53,663 nucleotides of DNA from UBA3775 sp964584255 (GCA_964584255.1 CAZOZM010000011.1:1-53663), one strand, 5' to 3'. Positions 1 to 9,006 are shown, counted from the stretch's first letter. Numbers and translations are program-made. Notes: generated from the letters alone by a model not told the origin.

Positions 1-447
1 TCCTGCCGATATTCCAGTGAGTTTTTAGCAGCGTTTCGCAACAAAGTAATCATTGCGGTAGATTTATCTACGGCAGAGAAGATTGTTGAGCCGGAGGAGT
101 CTTCCGAACAGAGTGCAAATGTGGAGTATACCGTTGAGGGCGGTTATGAAGTAGAAATTCCTGCAGTTATAACTGCGGATGCTGCTACAGGCAAGGGTGA
201 ATATACCGTAAAGGCAGAAAACTTCGTTATAGACAAAACAGCTTATGTAACGGTAACAACGGATAAGACAGGCGAACTTTCAAACGGAACCGATAAGATT
301 TCATTCAGCAATACACTTGAAGAAAAGAATCTTACAAAGACCGGAGATACATTGGCAGGAGTAATCGAAATCAGCGGAACTGCAGCAAATCCGGGAAAAT
401 ATGCAAGAACGGTCAACTTTTCAATTAATTATTACAGTGGAAAGTAA
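1..447 (+). CDS. C-terminal part of a secreted or surface protein (5' end outside window)
   Basis: The reading frame is open from the first base and ends at 447, so only the C-terminal part is visible. A GTG at 121 lies inside this open frame and has no ribosome binding site, so it is probably not the start. The visible 148 residues are rich in Thr, Val, Glu and Lys with alternating polar and hydrophobic residues, as in the beta-rich repeat proteins secreted by Lachnospiraceae (blocks such as GYEVEIPAVITAD and TAYVTVTTD). No membrane segment or sorting signal follows; the protein ends in FSINYYSGK. I do not recognise a named family. It could be a small envelope protein or the tail of a larger surface protein. 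Confidence 0.6.
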   Translation, partial: SCRYSSEFLAAFRNKVIIAVDLSTAEKIVEPEESSEQSANVEYTVEGGYEVEIPAVITADAATGKGEYTVKAENFVIDKTAYVTVTTDKTGELSNGTDKISFSNTLEEKNLTKTGDTLAGVIEISGTAANPGKYARTVNFSINYYSGK

Positions 448-474
448 GACTTGAGGTTGAATAAAAACTAACAT

Positions 475-562
475 AAAAAAGGACTCTGACAGCATACCGG
501 TTTTAAAAGCAGGAGTAAAAACCTGTGATTAATGAGGGTATGACAATGTCAGGGGCCTTTTT
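475..562. terminator. Long structured convergent terminator
   Basis: AAAAAGG (near 476) pairs with CCTTTTT (556-562). The stem continues through CTCTGACA with UGUCAGGG and CAUACC with GGUAUG, broken by small bulges. A nested GGTTTT/AAAAACC hairpin sits in the apical part. It lies between two converging genes and ends in a T-run on the plus strand and an A-run at its left edge, so it can terminate both. Confidence 0.65.
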
Positions 563-593
563 AAATTCAGTCAGCCCAAAGCTGAATACTAAT

Positions 594-1355
594 CTAGAAA
601 AGTGAATTGATAAGGAAGTTTGCAAAAAGTGTTAAGAAAGTGATTGCAAGGATTGAAGGAGCTGCAACGTAAATGGCGCTCTTTGTATCGTCGCTTTCAT
701 CTCTTACTGCAAGATAGGTAATGATTTTTTCGCCCCAGATACCGAAAGCGGAAATGGATGATAAAATCCAACCTAAGAGCTTGAAATCAGGTATGAAATC
801 AAGTACATGGTAAACAACGAAAACAGGAATTGCTATAAGTAAATCGATTGTTGCGATTGCAAATGCCTTTTTCCATGAGATTTCAGCTTTGCTGATAAAT
901 TTGAATGCAAGCCAGAAAACAAGGGCAGTAATGGCAACGCCAACAGCAACAGAAATGATGTCGCTGAAAACACCTTTTATTATGTCGCCGACTTCGTATA
1001 ATTTCGCTGAATCCATGTCAATGAAATCAAGATATTCATCAAGATCCAAATCAAGGTTGTCAGCATATTCTTCAAGATCGTTTTTGTGTCGGATGTTTGC
1101 CTGGATTTTGGTAAAGATTCCGTAAATCACATCAAGTACTGCATAGATTGCAGTAAGAATTACAACTTTTGCCCATGAAGCGCTGTTGAGGAATCTTGAA
1201 ACTCCCCCTTCAGGATCACTTGTTAATTCGACAACATTAGTGACAAGATTTGTAGCTTCATTTGCAACATCAACATTGGCGGAAGATTTGGTTTTCTGAC
1301 ATGAACATATCTGACCGTCAGCTATTGCCTTACCGCATTTTGAACAAAAAGCCAT
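594..1355 (-). CDS. Zinc-ribbon, multi-pass membrane protein (Yip1-like)
   Basis: This 253-residue protein begins with a short zinc ribbon (MAFCSKCGK...CSCQ; Cys 4, 7, 17, 19). A linker follows, then about five hydrophobic segments, starting with AKVVILTAIYAVLDVIYG and ending in the C-terminal LTLFANFLINSLF. An acidic stretch (DLDLDEYLDFIDMD) separates the first and second segments. The layout resembles Firmicutes zinc-ribbon proteins with Yip1/DUF-type membrane domains, whose role is unknown. The start is well supported by GGAGG 10 bases upstream, and a good promoter lies at 1381-1409. It is transcribed alone, back to back with the channel gene. Confidence 0.6.
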   Translation of the reverse strand: MAFCSKCGKAIADGQICSCQKTKSSANVDVANEATNLVTNVVELTSDPEGGVSRFLNSASWAKVVILTAIYAVLDVIYGIFTKIQANIRHKNDLEEYADNLDLDLDEYLDFIDMDSAKLYEVGDIIKGVFSDIISVAVGVAITALVFWLAFKFISKAEISWKKAFAIATIDLLIAIPVFVVYHVLDFIPDFKLLGWILSSISAFGIWGEKIITYLAVRDESDDTKSAIYVAAPSILAITFLTLFANFLINSLF

Positions 1356-1380
1356 AGTAAAATACCTCCGTAGGTGTTTA

Positions 1381-1409
1381 ATTATATATATTCAAATCAT
1401 ATCATGCAA
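1381..1409 (-). promoter_or_regulatory. Promoter for the zinc-ribbon membrane protein
   Basis: On the minus strand TTGCAT (-35) is followed by a 17-base spacer and a perfect TATAAT (-10), about 25 bases before the start codon at 1355. Confidence 0.6.
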
Positions 1410-1447
1410 TTTTATAAATGTAAAGGTAATAAAACTCTATATTTTGA

Positions 1448-1476
1448 TTGAAACCGCCGGTGTGATGTGATATTCT
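1448..1476 (+). promoter_or_regulatory. Promoter for the ion channel gene
   Basis: TTGAAA, a 17-base spacer and TATTCT. The roughly 90-base leader carries two small hairpins (TTTCGGA/TTCCGAAA near 1496-1520 and GGAT/ATCC near 1527-1542). Confidence 0.5.
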
Positions 1477-1573
1477 GAAATGTAAATTTATATGGGTTTC
1501 GGAGTACGGAATTTCCGAAAGTATGAGGATGGGACAATCCTAAAAAAAGTGAAGAAACCGGAGGTTGGTGGTC

Positions 1574-2779
1574 TTGAAGAAGAGTTGGAAAAGGACCCAA
1601 AAACGAATATATGAAGTCATCGAAGTCGGAAACGATTTTGATTTCCTGAGCAGGTTTTATGACATATTAAATGTAGTGACGATAATTGTAAATCTTGTTG
1701 TAAGCATAATGCTCACATTTGATACGATAAGCAGCAGATGTGGAAGCTGGATGGGATTGCTGGAAAAGATTACGGTTATTTTTTTTGCCATAGATTTCTT
1801 CCTCAGGCTGATTACGGTTAAATGTATGTTTCCTGAGAGAAGATGGTGTTCGGCAGCGAGGGGATATATTTTCTCGTTCACCGGAATTATAGACATATTG
1901 TCTTTTGTTCCGTATTTTCTGCCGATTTTCTTCCCGGGCGGTGCTGTGGCGTTCAGAATGGTGCGTATTGTCAGGGTATTCAGACTTTTCAGAATTAATG
2001 CCTATTATGATTCCCTGAGTATAATAACTCAGGTAATTGTCGGAAAAAGTCAGCAGCTGCTTTCGTCGGTATTCATTATACTGGTGCTTATGATGGCTTC
2101 CAGTCTCTGCATGTATTCAATAGAGCATGAAGCCCAGCCGGATGTATTCACAAATGCATTCTCAGGCATGTGGTGGGCGGCATCAACCCTGCTTACGGTC
2201 GGCTACGGCGACATATATCCGGTTACGGTAACAGGTAAGATATTCGGTATTTTCATAACATTCCTCGGCGTGGGTATGGTTGCGATACCTACCGGTATTA
2301 TTTCCGCCGGATTTGTCGATCAGTATTCGGACATAAAAAAGAGAATGCTGTACGGATATGAGGCGGACATGCACTTCATCAAGGTACCGCTGCTGGATAA
2401 TGACAAATGGATAGGCAAGAGGATAGCGGATCTTGTTTTACCGTCGGGAATGATTATTGCCATTGTCAAGCGCGGAGATGAACTGATTATTCCGAGGGGT
2501 GATGTGGTTCTGAATGATAAAGATACGGTTGTCCTCGGCGCAATACCTTTTGATGACAGGGAGAATATTACCCTGAAGGAAGTTGTATTGAAAAAGAACA
2601 ATCCGTGGACCGGAATAAGAATCAGGGATTTGGACATTTCCAGACAGTCGGTTATCGTTCTTGTAAAACGAAAGAATAAATCACTCATTCCAAACGGAAA
2701 CATGGTGCTTGAAGAAGGGGACAGAGTATTCATTTATACCAAGATGCATTTTCCAGTTGCCAGGGAAGTGAATATTTAA
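1574..2779 (+). CDS. Voltage-gated-type K+ channel with two RCK_C (TrkA-C) domains
   Basis: The protein is a membrane ion channel. The N-terminal half has hydrophobic segments and an arginine-rich S4-like helix (FRMVRIVRVFRLFRI). A pore loop follows with the K+ selectivity filter TVGYGD near residue 210. The cytoplasmic C-terminal half holds two consecutive TrkA-C-type domains (about 265-325 and 330-395), which in related channels bind ligands and gate the pore. Start choice is uncertain. GGAGG sits at 1560-1564, so TTG at 1574 (spacing 9) fits best; TTG 1565 and GTG 1568 are too close. The length of about 400 residues is normal. It is probably a single-gene unit. Function as a K+ channel is inferred from the filter, which is intact. 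Confidence 0.85.
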   Translation: MKKSWKRTQKRIYEVIEVGNDFDFLSRFYDILNVVTIIVNLVVSIMLTFDTISSRCGSWMGLLEKITVIFFAIDFFLRLITVKCMFPERRWCSAARGYIFSFTGIIDILSFVPYFLPIFFPGGAVAFRMVRIVRVFRLFRINAYYDSLSIITQVIVGKSQQLLSSVFIILVLMMASSLCMYSIEHEAQPDVFTNAFSGMWWAASTLLTVGYGDIYPVTVTGKIFGIFITFLGVGMVAIPTGIISAGFVDQYSDIKKRMLYGYEADMHFIKVPLLDNDKWIGKRIADLVLPSGMIIAIVKRGDELIIPRGDVVLNDKDTVVLGAIPFDDRENITLKEVVLKKNNPWTGIRIRDLDISRQSVIVLVKRKNKSLIPNGNMVLEEGDRVFIYTKMHFPVAREVNI

Positions 2780-2903
2780 CAAAGTGCGAAGAACTCTCCG
2801 AACCATCAGGTTCGTGTGCAGTTCACAAGACCGGTGCCATTGGCAGACGGTGAAGAGCAAAGAAATGTGACGATTGAATACGGTGCGGAAAAAGGAGATT
2901 TTT

Positions 2904-4073
2904 ATGAAACGCAGATTGATTTGTATGATTAGTGCAATGTTGCTGATGACGGGAGTAACGGCCTGTTCATCGGAAAATGGAGGTGATGGGGAAAACCCTG
3001 TCGATACAACCCCTGTGGTTACGCAGGAGCCGGAAGCATCAGCCGGAGATGAAAAAGAGGAAACGGCAGTATATCCGTATGAGAAGTTTGATGCGGCTGA
3101 AGCAGAGGGAAAGAAACTTATCTGTATAACGGTGGATGACGGTCCGGATGGAAGCGGTACAAAGGGATTTATTGATTTCTCAGTCAGCGGCGATGTTCCA
3201 CTGACATTCTTCGTTATAGGCAACAAGATTGAAAACAACAAAGGTCAGCTTAAGGAGATGCTTGAGGCGGGATGCGAAATCGGAAACCACAGTTACAGCC
3301 ATTCATATCTTACTAAGTTAAGTGTTGATGAGATTAAAGAGGAAATCAGTAAGACGGATGAGCTCATTGCGGCAAATACTGATGGTGCGAAGATAAATTT
3401 CGTGAGAGCACCATATTTCTCATATAATGATGATGTATACAGCAACGTCGGATATCCGCTCATAGATGCGGCAATTCAGGAATCCGGAAATGATTATGAG
3501 GCAACTCTGGAGATTCTGTTGAATGCAAAAGACGGCGACATAATGCTTATGCATTCATGGAATACGGCATCATTACAGGCACTTACGGAGGCGGCTCCCA
3601 TACTTAAGGAGCAGGGATTTGCGTTTGTAACCGTATCACAGCTTTTTAAGGCGAGAGGTTATGAAGCGGTTTCGGGAAGTGCATATCGTAATGTGGGTGT
3701 TAATCTGGCAGATAAATATGAAGTAACAGAAAATCTCTTCACCGGAGAAAACAGGGCAAGCGGTGACTGGAATAATTGGGAGACTGCTGTAGAATTAAGT
3801 GTTGACAAGGTTAAGCCAATGAAAGAGGGCGATGCCGTTAAGGTAGACTATCAATCGTCAATGGCTCCATGTATTATAATGCAGTCCTGGTCAGGCGGTC
3901 CAAGCTGGATTCAGATGACACCTTCTTCCGACAACGGACAGAGTGCGGTATTTACATATGAAGACATGTTTGCGGCATATGGTGAGGAATTCAGTTCTCT
4001 TGATGCAGTACTGGTAAGGCCTTACGGAGCTGATCTGACAGCAACATCCGTAGACATGATGACAAAGAAATAA
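2904..4073 (+). CDS. Polysaccharide deacetylase (NodB domain) lipoprotein
   Basis: Predicted secreted lipoprotein: a signal peptide ends in the lipobox GVTAC at about residue 20, followed by an acidic Thr/Pro/Glu linker. The NodB homology domain (about 75-260) shows motif 1 TVDDGP, the metal-binding motif HSYSHSY, the RAPYFSYND motif and LMHSW near its end, so the catalytic set looks complete. Such enzymes remove N- or O-acetyl groups from peptidoglycan or from plant and microbial polysaccharides. The last 120 residues (NWETAVELSVD onwards) look like a separate beta-rich, possibly carbohydrate-binding module. The start at 2904 has AAGGAG upstream; an earlier in-frame ATG at 2874 does not. The substrate cannot be told from sequence. 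Confidence 0.85.
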   Translation: MKRRLICMISAMLLMTGVTACSSENGGDGENPVDTTPVVTQEPEASAGDEKEETAVYPYEKFDAAEAEGKKLICITVDDGPDGSGTKGFIDFSVSGDVPLTFFVIGNKIENNKGQLKEMLEAGCEIGNHSYSHSYLTKLSVDEIKEEISKTDELIAANTDGAKINFVRAPYFSYNDDVYSNVGYPLIDAAIQESGNDYEATLEILLNAKDGDIMLMHSWNTASLQALTEAAPILKEQGFAFVTVSQLFKARGYEAVSGSAYRNVGVNLADKYEVTENLFTGENRASGDWNNWETAVELSVDKVKPMKEGDAVKVDYQSSMAPCIIMQSWSGGPSWIQMTPSSDNGQSAVFTYEDMFAAYGEEFSSLDAVLVRPYGADLTATSVDMMTKK

Positions 4074-4084
4074 ATAATTTTATG

Positions 4085-4114
4085 CTTACATTTTTGAAAA
4101 AGATGTGCTAAACT
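4085..4114 (+). promoter_or_regulatory. Possible promoter for the MATE leader
   Basis: CTTACA, an 18-base spacer and TAAACT. It is a weak match, but it is placed so that transcripts would carry the whole attenuator-like region at 4135-4217. Confidence 0.3.
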
Positions 4115-4134
4115 GTTGCGGTGAAAAAATAATA

Positions 4135-4217
4135 GTGTAATCCGTAGATGTAAATCCGGCAATTATAATATGCGTGTAATCTCAGGTAGCTTTGCTACAG
4201 GATTACACGCTTTTTTT
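4135..4217 (+). promoter_or_regulatory. Candidate transcription attenuator upstream of MATE exporter
   Basis: A strong intrinsic terminator is formed by GCGTGTAATC (4172-4181) and GATTACACGC (4201-4210), with an inner GTAGC/GCTAC stem and seven T's (4211-4217). Upstream, GTGTAATCC (4135-4143) repeats the 5' arm and is a perfect complement of GGATTACAC (4200-4208). The two pairings exclude each other, which is the logic of an antiterminator and terminator. It lies 62 bases before the MATE start codon. It could also simply be the terminator of the deacetylase gene. Confidence 0.5.
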
Positions 4218-4278
4218 CTGCCGTCAGGTTAATACGGCAGACGGAAACATTGATCATTGTTGACAGGAGGATTTATTA

Positions 4279-5655
4279 ATGAGTGATTCGTCAGTAAAGG
4301 AAAACAAGATGGCGGTGATGCCCGTTAAGAAGCTGATGCTTGATATGGGTATTCCAATGATTGTTTCAATGATGCTTCAGGCGGTTTACAACATAGTAGA
4401 CAGTGCTTTTGTGGCAAATATGAAAGAAGGCGGTGAGCAGGCACTTAATGCACTCACTTTGGCATTTCCGGTACAGATGCTTATGGTTGCGGTCGGAATC
4501 GGAACAGGAGTCGGTGTTAATGCGCTTTTGGCAAGGTGTCTCGGGCAGGGAGACAGTGAAAAAGCCGGAAAGGCAGCGGGAAACGGTATATTTCTTATGA
4601 CGGTAATATATGCAGTTTTTCTCGTTTTCGGTCTCTTTGGTGCGGAAGCCTACGTTAAAACGCAGACTGAAAACGCAACCATTATTGAAATGGCGACTGA
4701 ATATCTTAAGATATGTTGTTGCTGGTCATTCGGAATTCTTTATTTCTCTCTTTTTGAAAAAGTTTTGCAGGCAACCGGAAAAAGTATGTTTTCTACGATT
4801 GCTCAGATTTCAGGTGCGGTTGTTAACATAGTACTGGATCCGATTTTTATTTACGGATGGCTTGGTCTGCCTGAAATGGGAGTAAAAGGTGCGGCATATG
4901 CAACGGTTATAGGACAGATTGTGTCGGCTTTGGCAGGCTTGATTCTGCATTTAAAATACAACAGAGAGATAAAGAACGGACCGGGATACATAAGACCTTC
5001 CGGAAGTATCATAAAGGGCATTTACTCAATCGGATTTGCGGCAATTGTTGCTCAGGCGTTAATGTCGTTAATGACATATCTCTTAAATATCATCTTTGTG
5101 AAAATAGGTGAAAACTTTGTAACGGCTTACGGTCTTTACTATAAAATACAGCAGTTTATTCTGTTTGCAGCATTTGGACTCAGGGATGCGATTACGCCGA
5201 TAGTGGCATTTAATTACGGATATGGAAGCAAAACAAGGGTAAAGGAAGGAATTAAATATGGTCTTGTTTATACTTTAATAATTATGGCGGCAGGTCTTAT
5301 CGCTCTTGAAGTATTTGCAAGCCCTTTCGCAGGGATTTTCGGTCTGTCGGGAGAGACAAAGGAGCTTTGCATAACAGCTATGAGAATTGTTTCCGTAAGT
5401 TTTATATTTGCCGGCATAAATATTGCACTGCAGGGTGTGTTCCAGGCACTTAATGAAGGTGTTGCATCATTTACCGTATCTGTATGCAGACAGTTTCTTT
5501 TTATAATACCGGCAGCATATGTGTTCATGAAGATGATAACAGGCGGCACAGTCGGTTCATGGATAATATGGACGAGCTTTATAATTGCAGAGGCGGCATC
5601 GGTTGCGGTGTCTTTCGGATTTATGAAGAAAGTAAAGAAAAAAATTGGGATTTAA
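4279..5655 (+). CDS. MATE family multidrug/cation exporter
   Basis: This is a 458-residue membrane protein with about 12 hydrophobic segments and MATE landmarks: an N-terminal PVKKLMLDMGIPMIVSMMLQ followed by YNIVDSAFV, and the central LDPIFIYG motif near residue 190. The family moves drugs or metabolites out of the cell using Na+ or H+ gradients. Its length is typical. The ribosome binding site is AGGAGG at 4266-4271. No regulator is adjacent, but the upstream region holds a terminator whose 5' arm is duplicated, suggesting conditional read-through. The substrate is unknown. Confidence 0.88.
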   Translation: MSDSSVKENKMAVMPVKKLMLDMGIPMIVSMMLQAVYNIVDSAFVANMKEGGEQALNALTLAFPVQMLMVAVGIGTGVGVNALLARCLGQGDSEKAGKAAGNGIFLMTVIYAVFLVFGLFGAEAYVKTQTENATIIEMATEYLKICCCWSFGILYFSLFEKVLQATGKSMFSTIAQISGAVVNIVLDPIFIYGWLGLPEMGVKGAAYATVIGQIVSALAGLILHLKYNREIKNGPGYIRPSGSIIKGIYSIGFAAIVAQALMSLMTYLLNIIFVKIGENFVTAYGLYYKIQQFILFAAFGLRDAITPIVAFNYGYGSKTRVKEGIKYGLVYTLIIMAAGLIALEVFASPFAGIFGLSGETKELCITAMRIVSVSFIFAGINIALQGVFQALNEGVASFTVSVCRQFLFIIPAAYVFMKMITGGTVGSWIIWTSFIIAEAASVAVSFGFMKKVKKKIGI

Positions 5656-5837
5656 GCGCGGTTTGCGGCAGTCCATAAGGTCGGAGGACATCGGTTTCGG
5701 GAAAGATTTGTAATTTTCTCTAAATTAACATTTCAGAAACATTTTCCAAACTTTTCTTAAACAGTGAGGAAGTAGAATGTGCCCATAACAAACAAAGAGC
5801 TGTTAACCGGAAGGTGAATGGTAGAACGGAGGATTAT

Positions 5838-6206
5838 ATGAACAGAAATGATAAAGAATTTATAGTGGAGAAGATTCGTACACAGTATACGGAAAAGGGT
5901 CATACGGAACTTGATTCTCTGAAGGAACTTGATGCCGATGTTAAGAGACCTGCAAATGTATTTGCATATGTTTTCGGTTCACTGGGTGCAATAATCATGG
6001 GAGCGGGAATGAGTCTGATAATGACTGATATCGGTGAGACAATCGGTATTGAAAATGTAATGATTCCGGGAATAGTAATAGGCGTAATCGGTTTAATAAT
6101 GGTTTCGGTTAATTATCCGATTTATAAAAAGATTCTTGGTTCACGCAAGAGAAAGTTTGCAAGTGATATTTTAAAGCTGAGCGAAAAAATAATGGCAAAC
6201 AAATAG
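5838..6206 (+). CDS. Small two-helix membrane protein, paralogue of the protein at 9007-9423
   Basis: The 122-residue protein has a charged N-terminus, two hydrophobic hairpin segments (VFGSLGAIIMGAGMSLIMTD and MIPGIVIGVIGLIMVSV) and a basic C-terminal helix. It shares GxGMSLIMTDIG and a YPIY/YPVY element with the product of 9007-9423, so the two are duplicates flanking a two-component system. Proteins of this type in Clostridia are sometimes labelled dihydropteridine reductase; nothing seen here supports that. The start at 5838 has CGGAGG just upstream; the earlier in-frame ATG at 5814 has a poorer site. Function unknown, perhaps linked to the signalling operon that follows. Confidence 0.6.
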   Translation: MNRNDKEFIVEKIRTQYTEKGHTELDSLKELDADVKRPANVFAYVFGSLGAIIMGAGMSLIMTDIGETIGIENVMIPGIVIGVIGLIMVSVNYPIYKKILGSRKRKFASDILKLSEKIMANK

Positions 6207-6245
6207 TCAGAAATCATAAACAGAAACAAAACATTAACATTTTTG

Positions 6246-6254
6246 TGGTATAAT
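6246..6254 (+). promoter_or_regulatory. Extended -10 promoter for the two-component operon
   Basis: TGG directly followed by TATAAT gives an extended -10 element with no clear -35. The resulting leader of about 110 bases contains AGCTGT/ACAGCT (6266-6271 with 6308-6313) enclosing AAACC/GGTTT, a two-level stem ahead of the regulator. Confidence 0.45.
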
Positions 6255-6374
6255 AAAATTCCTGGAGCTGTCGGATGCAAAAACCATTGGCAAGGGTTTA
6301 ATAAACAACAGCTGTTTACCGGTTGGAATTTATGTAAGGTAAACTGGGAAAATGACGATATCGGGAGGATGCGG

Positions 6375-7046
6375 ATGTTTAAAATATTGGTGGTGGAAGA
6401 CGATAAAGAACTGAACAGGACGGTATGTTCGTTTTTAGATAACAGAGGTTTCGAGTCATTCGGATGCCTTGATGTGTTTGAGGCATATGATGCCATGGAT
6501 AGGAATGTTTTTGACCTGATAGTATCTGATATTATGATGCCGGGAATTGACGGGTTTAAATTTGCGGAAAGTATCAGACGACTTAACGAAAACATTCCTA
6601 TTCTGTTTATGACGGCAAGAGATGACATGGCTTCAAAACAAAGGGGATTTAAAATCGGTGTGGACGATTACATGGTGAAGCCGATTGATCCGGATGAGCT
6701 TATTCTGCGTGTCGGCGCACTTTTAAGGCGTGCGGGAATTGCATCAAGCAGGAAGATTGAAATCGGAGATTTCGTCATGGATGCAGATGAACATACGGCA
6801 TATTTGGGCGGTGACGAGATTTTACTTACCAATCGTGAATTCAGCATACTTTACAAGCTTCTTTCTTATCCGAAGAAAACATTTACCAGAAGTCAGCTGA
6901 TGGATGAGTTTTGGGATGCAGATACTGAAACAGCGCCAAGAGCGGTGGATGTTTACATGACAAAATTAAGAGGAAAGCTGTCAGAGTGCAGGGACTTTGA
7001 AATTGTCACCGTACATGGTCTCGGATATAAGGCGGTGCTGAAGTGA
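6375..7046 (+). CDS. OmpR-family response regulator
   Basis: A receiver domain (1-120) has the acidic pair EDD at the start, the phosphoacceptor Asp in VSDIMMPG, a conserved Thr in FMTA and Lys in MVKP. It is followed by a winged-helix DNA-binding domain (about 130-223) with LTNREFSIL and a C-terminal HGLGYKA. It should bind DNA when phosphorylated by the kinase encoded next, whose start overlaps this gene by four bases. ATG at 6375 is chosen because GGGAGG ends six bases upstream; ATG at 6369 abuts the site. The target genes may be the neighbouring membrane proteins, by inference from context only. Confidence 0.9.
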   Translation: MFKILVVEDDKELNRTVCSFLDNRGFESFGCLDVFEAYDAMDRNVFDLIVSDIMMPGIDGFKFAESIRRLNENIPILFMTARDDMASKQRGFKIGVDDYMVKPIDPDELILRVGALLRRAGIASSRKIEIGDFVMDADEHTAYLGGDEILLTNREFSILYKLLSYPKKTFTRSQLMDEFWDADTETAPRAVDVYMTKLRGKLSECRDFEIVTVHGLGYKAVLK

Positions 7047-8137
7047 AATTAGAGAAAATATGGTATAAGATTCTGCAATGGATTTATCATTATCTGATAT
7101 TTTTTCTGCTGATGGCATTTCTGGTAAGCTGCAGTACGATGCTTTTTGCTACAAAACTTTCAGTTTCTCTCGGTATAGAGTATACGGATGAAAATCTGAG
7201 TGATGCAGCAAAATATACATTTGTAAACGTCGTAATACTGAGTGTTTTATTTACGGTTATTGATATAATAAGACGAAAGCTTACCGTAGACAGGGTGACG
7301 AAGCGCATAGCAGAAGCGGCGAAAAAGGTTGTTGAGGGTGATTTTTCCGTCAGAATTGAGCCTGTGCTGAGGCTGGGAATGGACGGTAATATCAATGACA
7401 TTATCAACTGTTTTAACATGATGACACAGGAACTTGAGGGTGTGGAAACTCTCCGCACGGATTTTATTGCGAATGTTTCTCATGAAATGAAAACACCTTT
7501 GGCGGTAATACAGAATTATGGTGTGCTTTTGCAGAGTCCGGAGCTTGATGAAGAAAAGAGAATTGAATATGCAAAAGGCGTGACGGACGGTTCCAGGCGG
7601 ATGGCATCCATGATGACAAACATCCTGAAGCTTAACAGACTTGAAAAACAGCAGATATATCCGAAGAGGGAAGAGTTTAATCTTGGAGAACAGCTCTGTG
7701 AGTGCATGGTTGCTTTTGAGTCCGAATGGGAGCGAAAATCAATAGAGCCTGAGGTGAATATAGAAGAAGATGTGATTGTCGTTTCTGACAGGGAACTTCT
7801 GGTCCTGGTTTGGAACAATCTTCTTTCAAATGCATTTAAGTTTACACCGGAAGGCGGCAGGGTAACGGTAACACTCAAAACGAACGAGGACAATGCAGTG
7901 GTAATGGTGACTGATACGGGATGCGGAATATCTGCCGTGGACGGAGAAAGAATCTTTGAAAAATTTTATCAGGGAGATACGTCACACAGTACGCGGGGGA
8001 ACGGATTGGGTCTGGCCCTCGTAAAAAGAGTGGTTGATATATTACAGGCGGAAATATCCGTTGAAAGCATTCCGGGTGAGGGAAGTACATTTATGGTAAA
8101 ATTTCGGAGGAACAGATATGAAGAAAGAGAGTTTTAA
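7043..8137 (+). CDS. Membrane sensor histidine kinase
   Basis: The 364-residue kinase has two N-terminal transmembrane segments (LIFFLLMAFLVSC and FVNVVILSVLFTVIDI) with only a short loop between them, so it may sense within or near the membrane. A HAMP-like linker follows, then the HisKA box FIANVSHEMKTPL with the phosphorylated His near residue 147. The HATPase domain has the N box (NNLLSNAFKFTP), G1 (DTGCGI) and G2 (GNGLGLALVK). The GTG start overlaps the regulator gene by four bases, implying translational coupling. The 3' end overlaps the next gene by 20 bases, so three genes form one unit. The signal is unknown. Confidence 0.88.
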   Translation: MKLEKIWYKILQWIYHYLIFFLLMAFLVSCSTMLFATKLSVSLGIEYTDENLSDAAKYTFVNVVILSVLFTVIDIIRRKLTVDRVTKRIAEAAKKVVEGDFSVRIEPVLRLGMDGNINDIINCFNMMTQELEGVETLRTDFIANVSHEMKTPLAVIQNYGVLLQSPELDEEKRIEYAKGVTDGSRRMASMMTNILKLNRLEKQQIYPKREEFNLGEQLCECMVAFESEWERKSIEPEVNIEEDVIVVSDRELLVLVWNNLLSNAFKFTPEGGRVTVTLKTNEDNAVVMVTDTGCGISAVDGERIFEKFYQGDTSHSTRGNGLGLALVKRVVDILQAEISVESIPGEGSTFMVKFRRNRYEEREF

Positions 8138-9002
8138 GAAATGGCTGTTTCTTCCGGTATGGCTTATTGTAATGATGATTGCCGCAAGTACCGCAGGTCT
8201 TGTTGTGATATTCTTAAACGGCTGGGATGAAGTGCCGATAGCATATTTTGTTTATGTTTTTGCTTTTTATACACTTACCGTTTTATGTGTTTATCTTTTT
8301 ATGACCCTTCCGGGAAAGTATCGGAAAATAAAGAAACGCGTAAGGAAGAACAAATATGCGGGAAGATATCTGACTGATGCGGTTTTTAAGACTCAGGTAG
8401 GTCTTTTTGTTTCGCTTGCGGGAAATGTTTTTTATATAACGATTAATGCCGTGTCGGCATATGCATTTAAAAGCCATTGGTTTGCAATTTTCGCAATTTA
8501 CTACGGAATAATGGCGGTTACGAGACTGCTTCTTGTCAGATATGTAGACCATAATGAAATCGGCCGGAGCCGTATCGGAGAGCTTAAAAGAGTGAGGGCG
8601 TGTGCCTACATTCTCATAACGGTGAACATAACACTGACCGGAACAATACTTATGATGCTTTATTATGACAAGGGATTTACTTACAGAGGTTTCATGATAT
8701 ACGTTATGGCGGTATATACATTTTATGCGACCACAAATGCAATTGTAAATCTGATAAAGTATCGCAAATATAACAGTCCCGTTATGTTGATGAGCAAGGT
8801 TGTAAAGCTTACGTCAACCCTGTTTTCGATGCTTTTCCTTGAGACGGCAATGTTTTCTCAATTCGGACATGAAACGCCTGCTGAGGTTAAAAGCAGAATG
8901 ATTCTGGCGACGGGAGCCGGTATATGTATTTTTGTTACCGGAATTTCGGTTTATATGATAGTGCATTCAACACGGGAAATAAGTGAATTAAGGGAGAAAT
9001 AA
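8118..9002 (+). CDS. Multi-pass membrane protein of unknown function in two-component operon
   Basis: The 294-residue protein has about seven or eight hydrophobic segments, beginning with FLPVWLIVMMIAASTAGLVV, and a basic cytoplasmic loop (RKIKKRVRKNKYAGRYL) after the second. I recognise no enzyme motif. The start lies inside the last codons of the histidine kinase gene with GGAGG just ahead, so expression is coupled to the kinase. The four-base gap to the next gene continues the operon. An accessory or target protein of the two-component system is a reasonable guess, for example in envelope stress sensing, but this rests on position alone. Confidence 0.55.
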   Translation: MKKESFKKWLFLPVWLIVMMIAASTAGLVVIFLNGWDEVPIAYFVYVFAFYTLTVLCVYLFMTLPGKYRKIKKRVRKNKYAGRYLTDAVFKTQVGLFVSLAGNVFYITINAVSAYAFKSHWFAIFAIYYGIMAVTRLLLVRYVDHNEIGRSRIGELKRVRACAYILITVNITLTGTILMMLYYDKGFTYRGFMIYVMAVYTFYATTNAIVNLIKYRKYNSPVMLMSKVVKLTSTLFSMLFLETAMFSQFGHETPAEVKSRMILATGAGICIFVTGISVYMIVHSTREISELREK

Positions 9003-9006
9003 ATTA

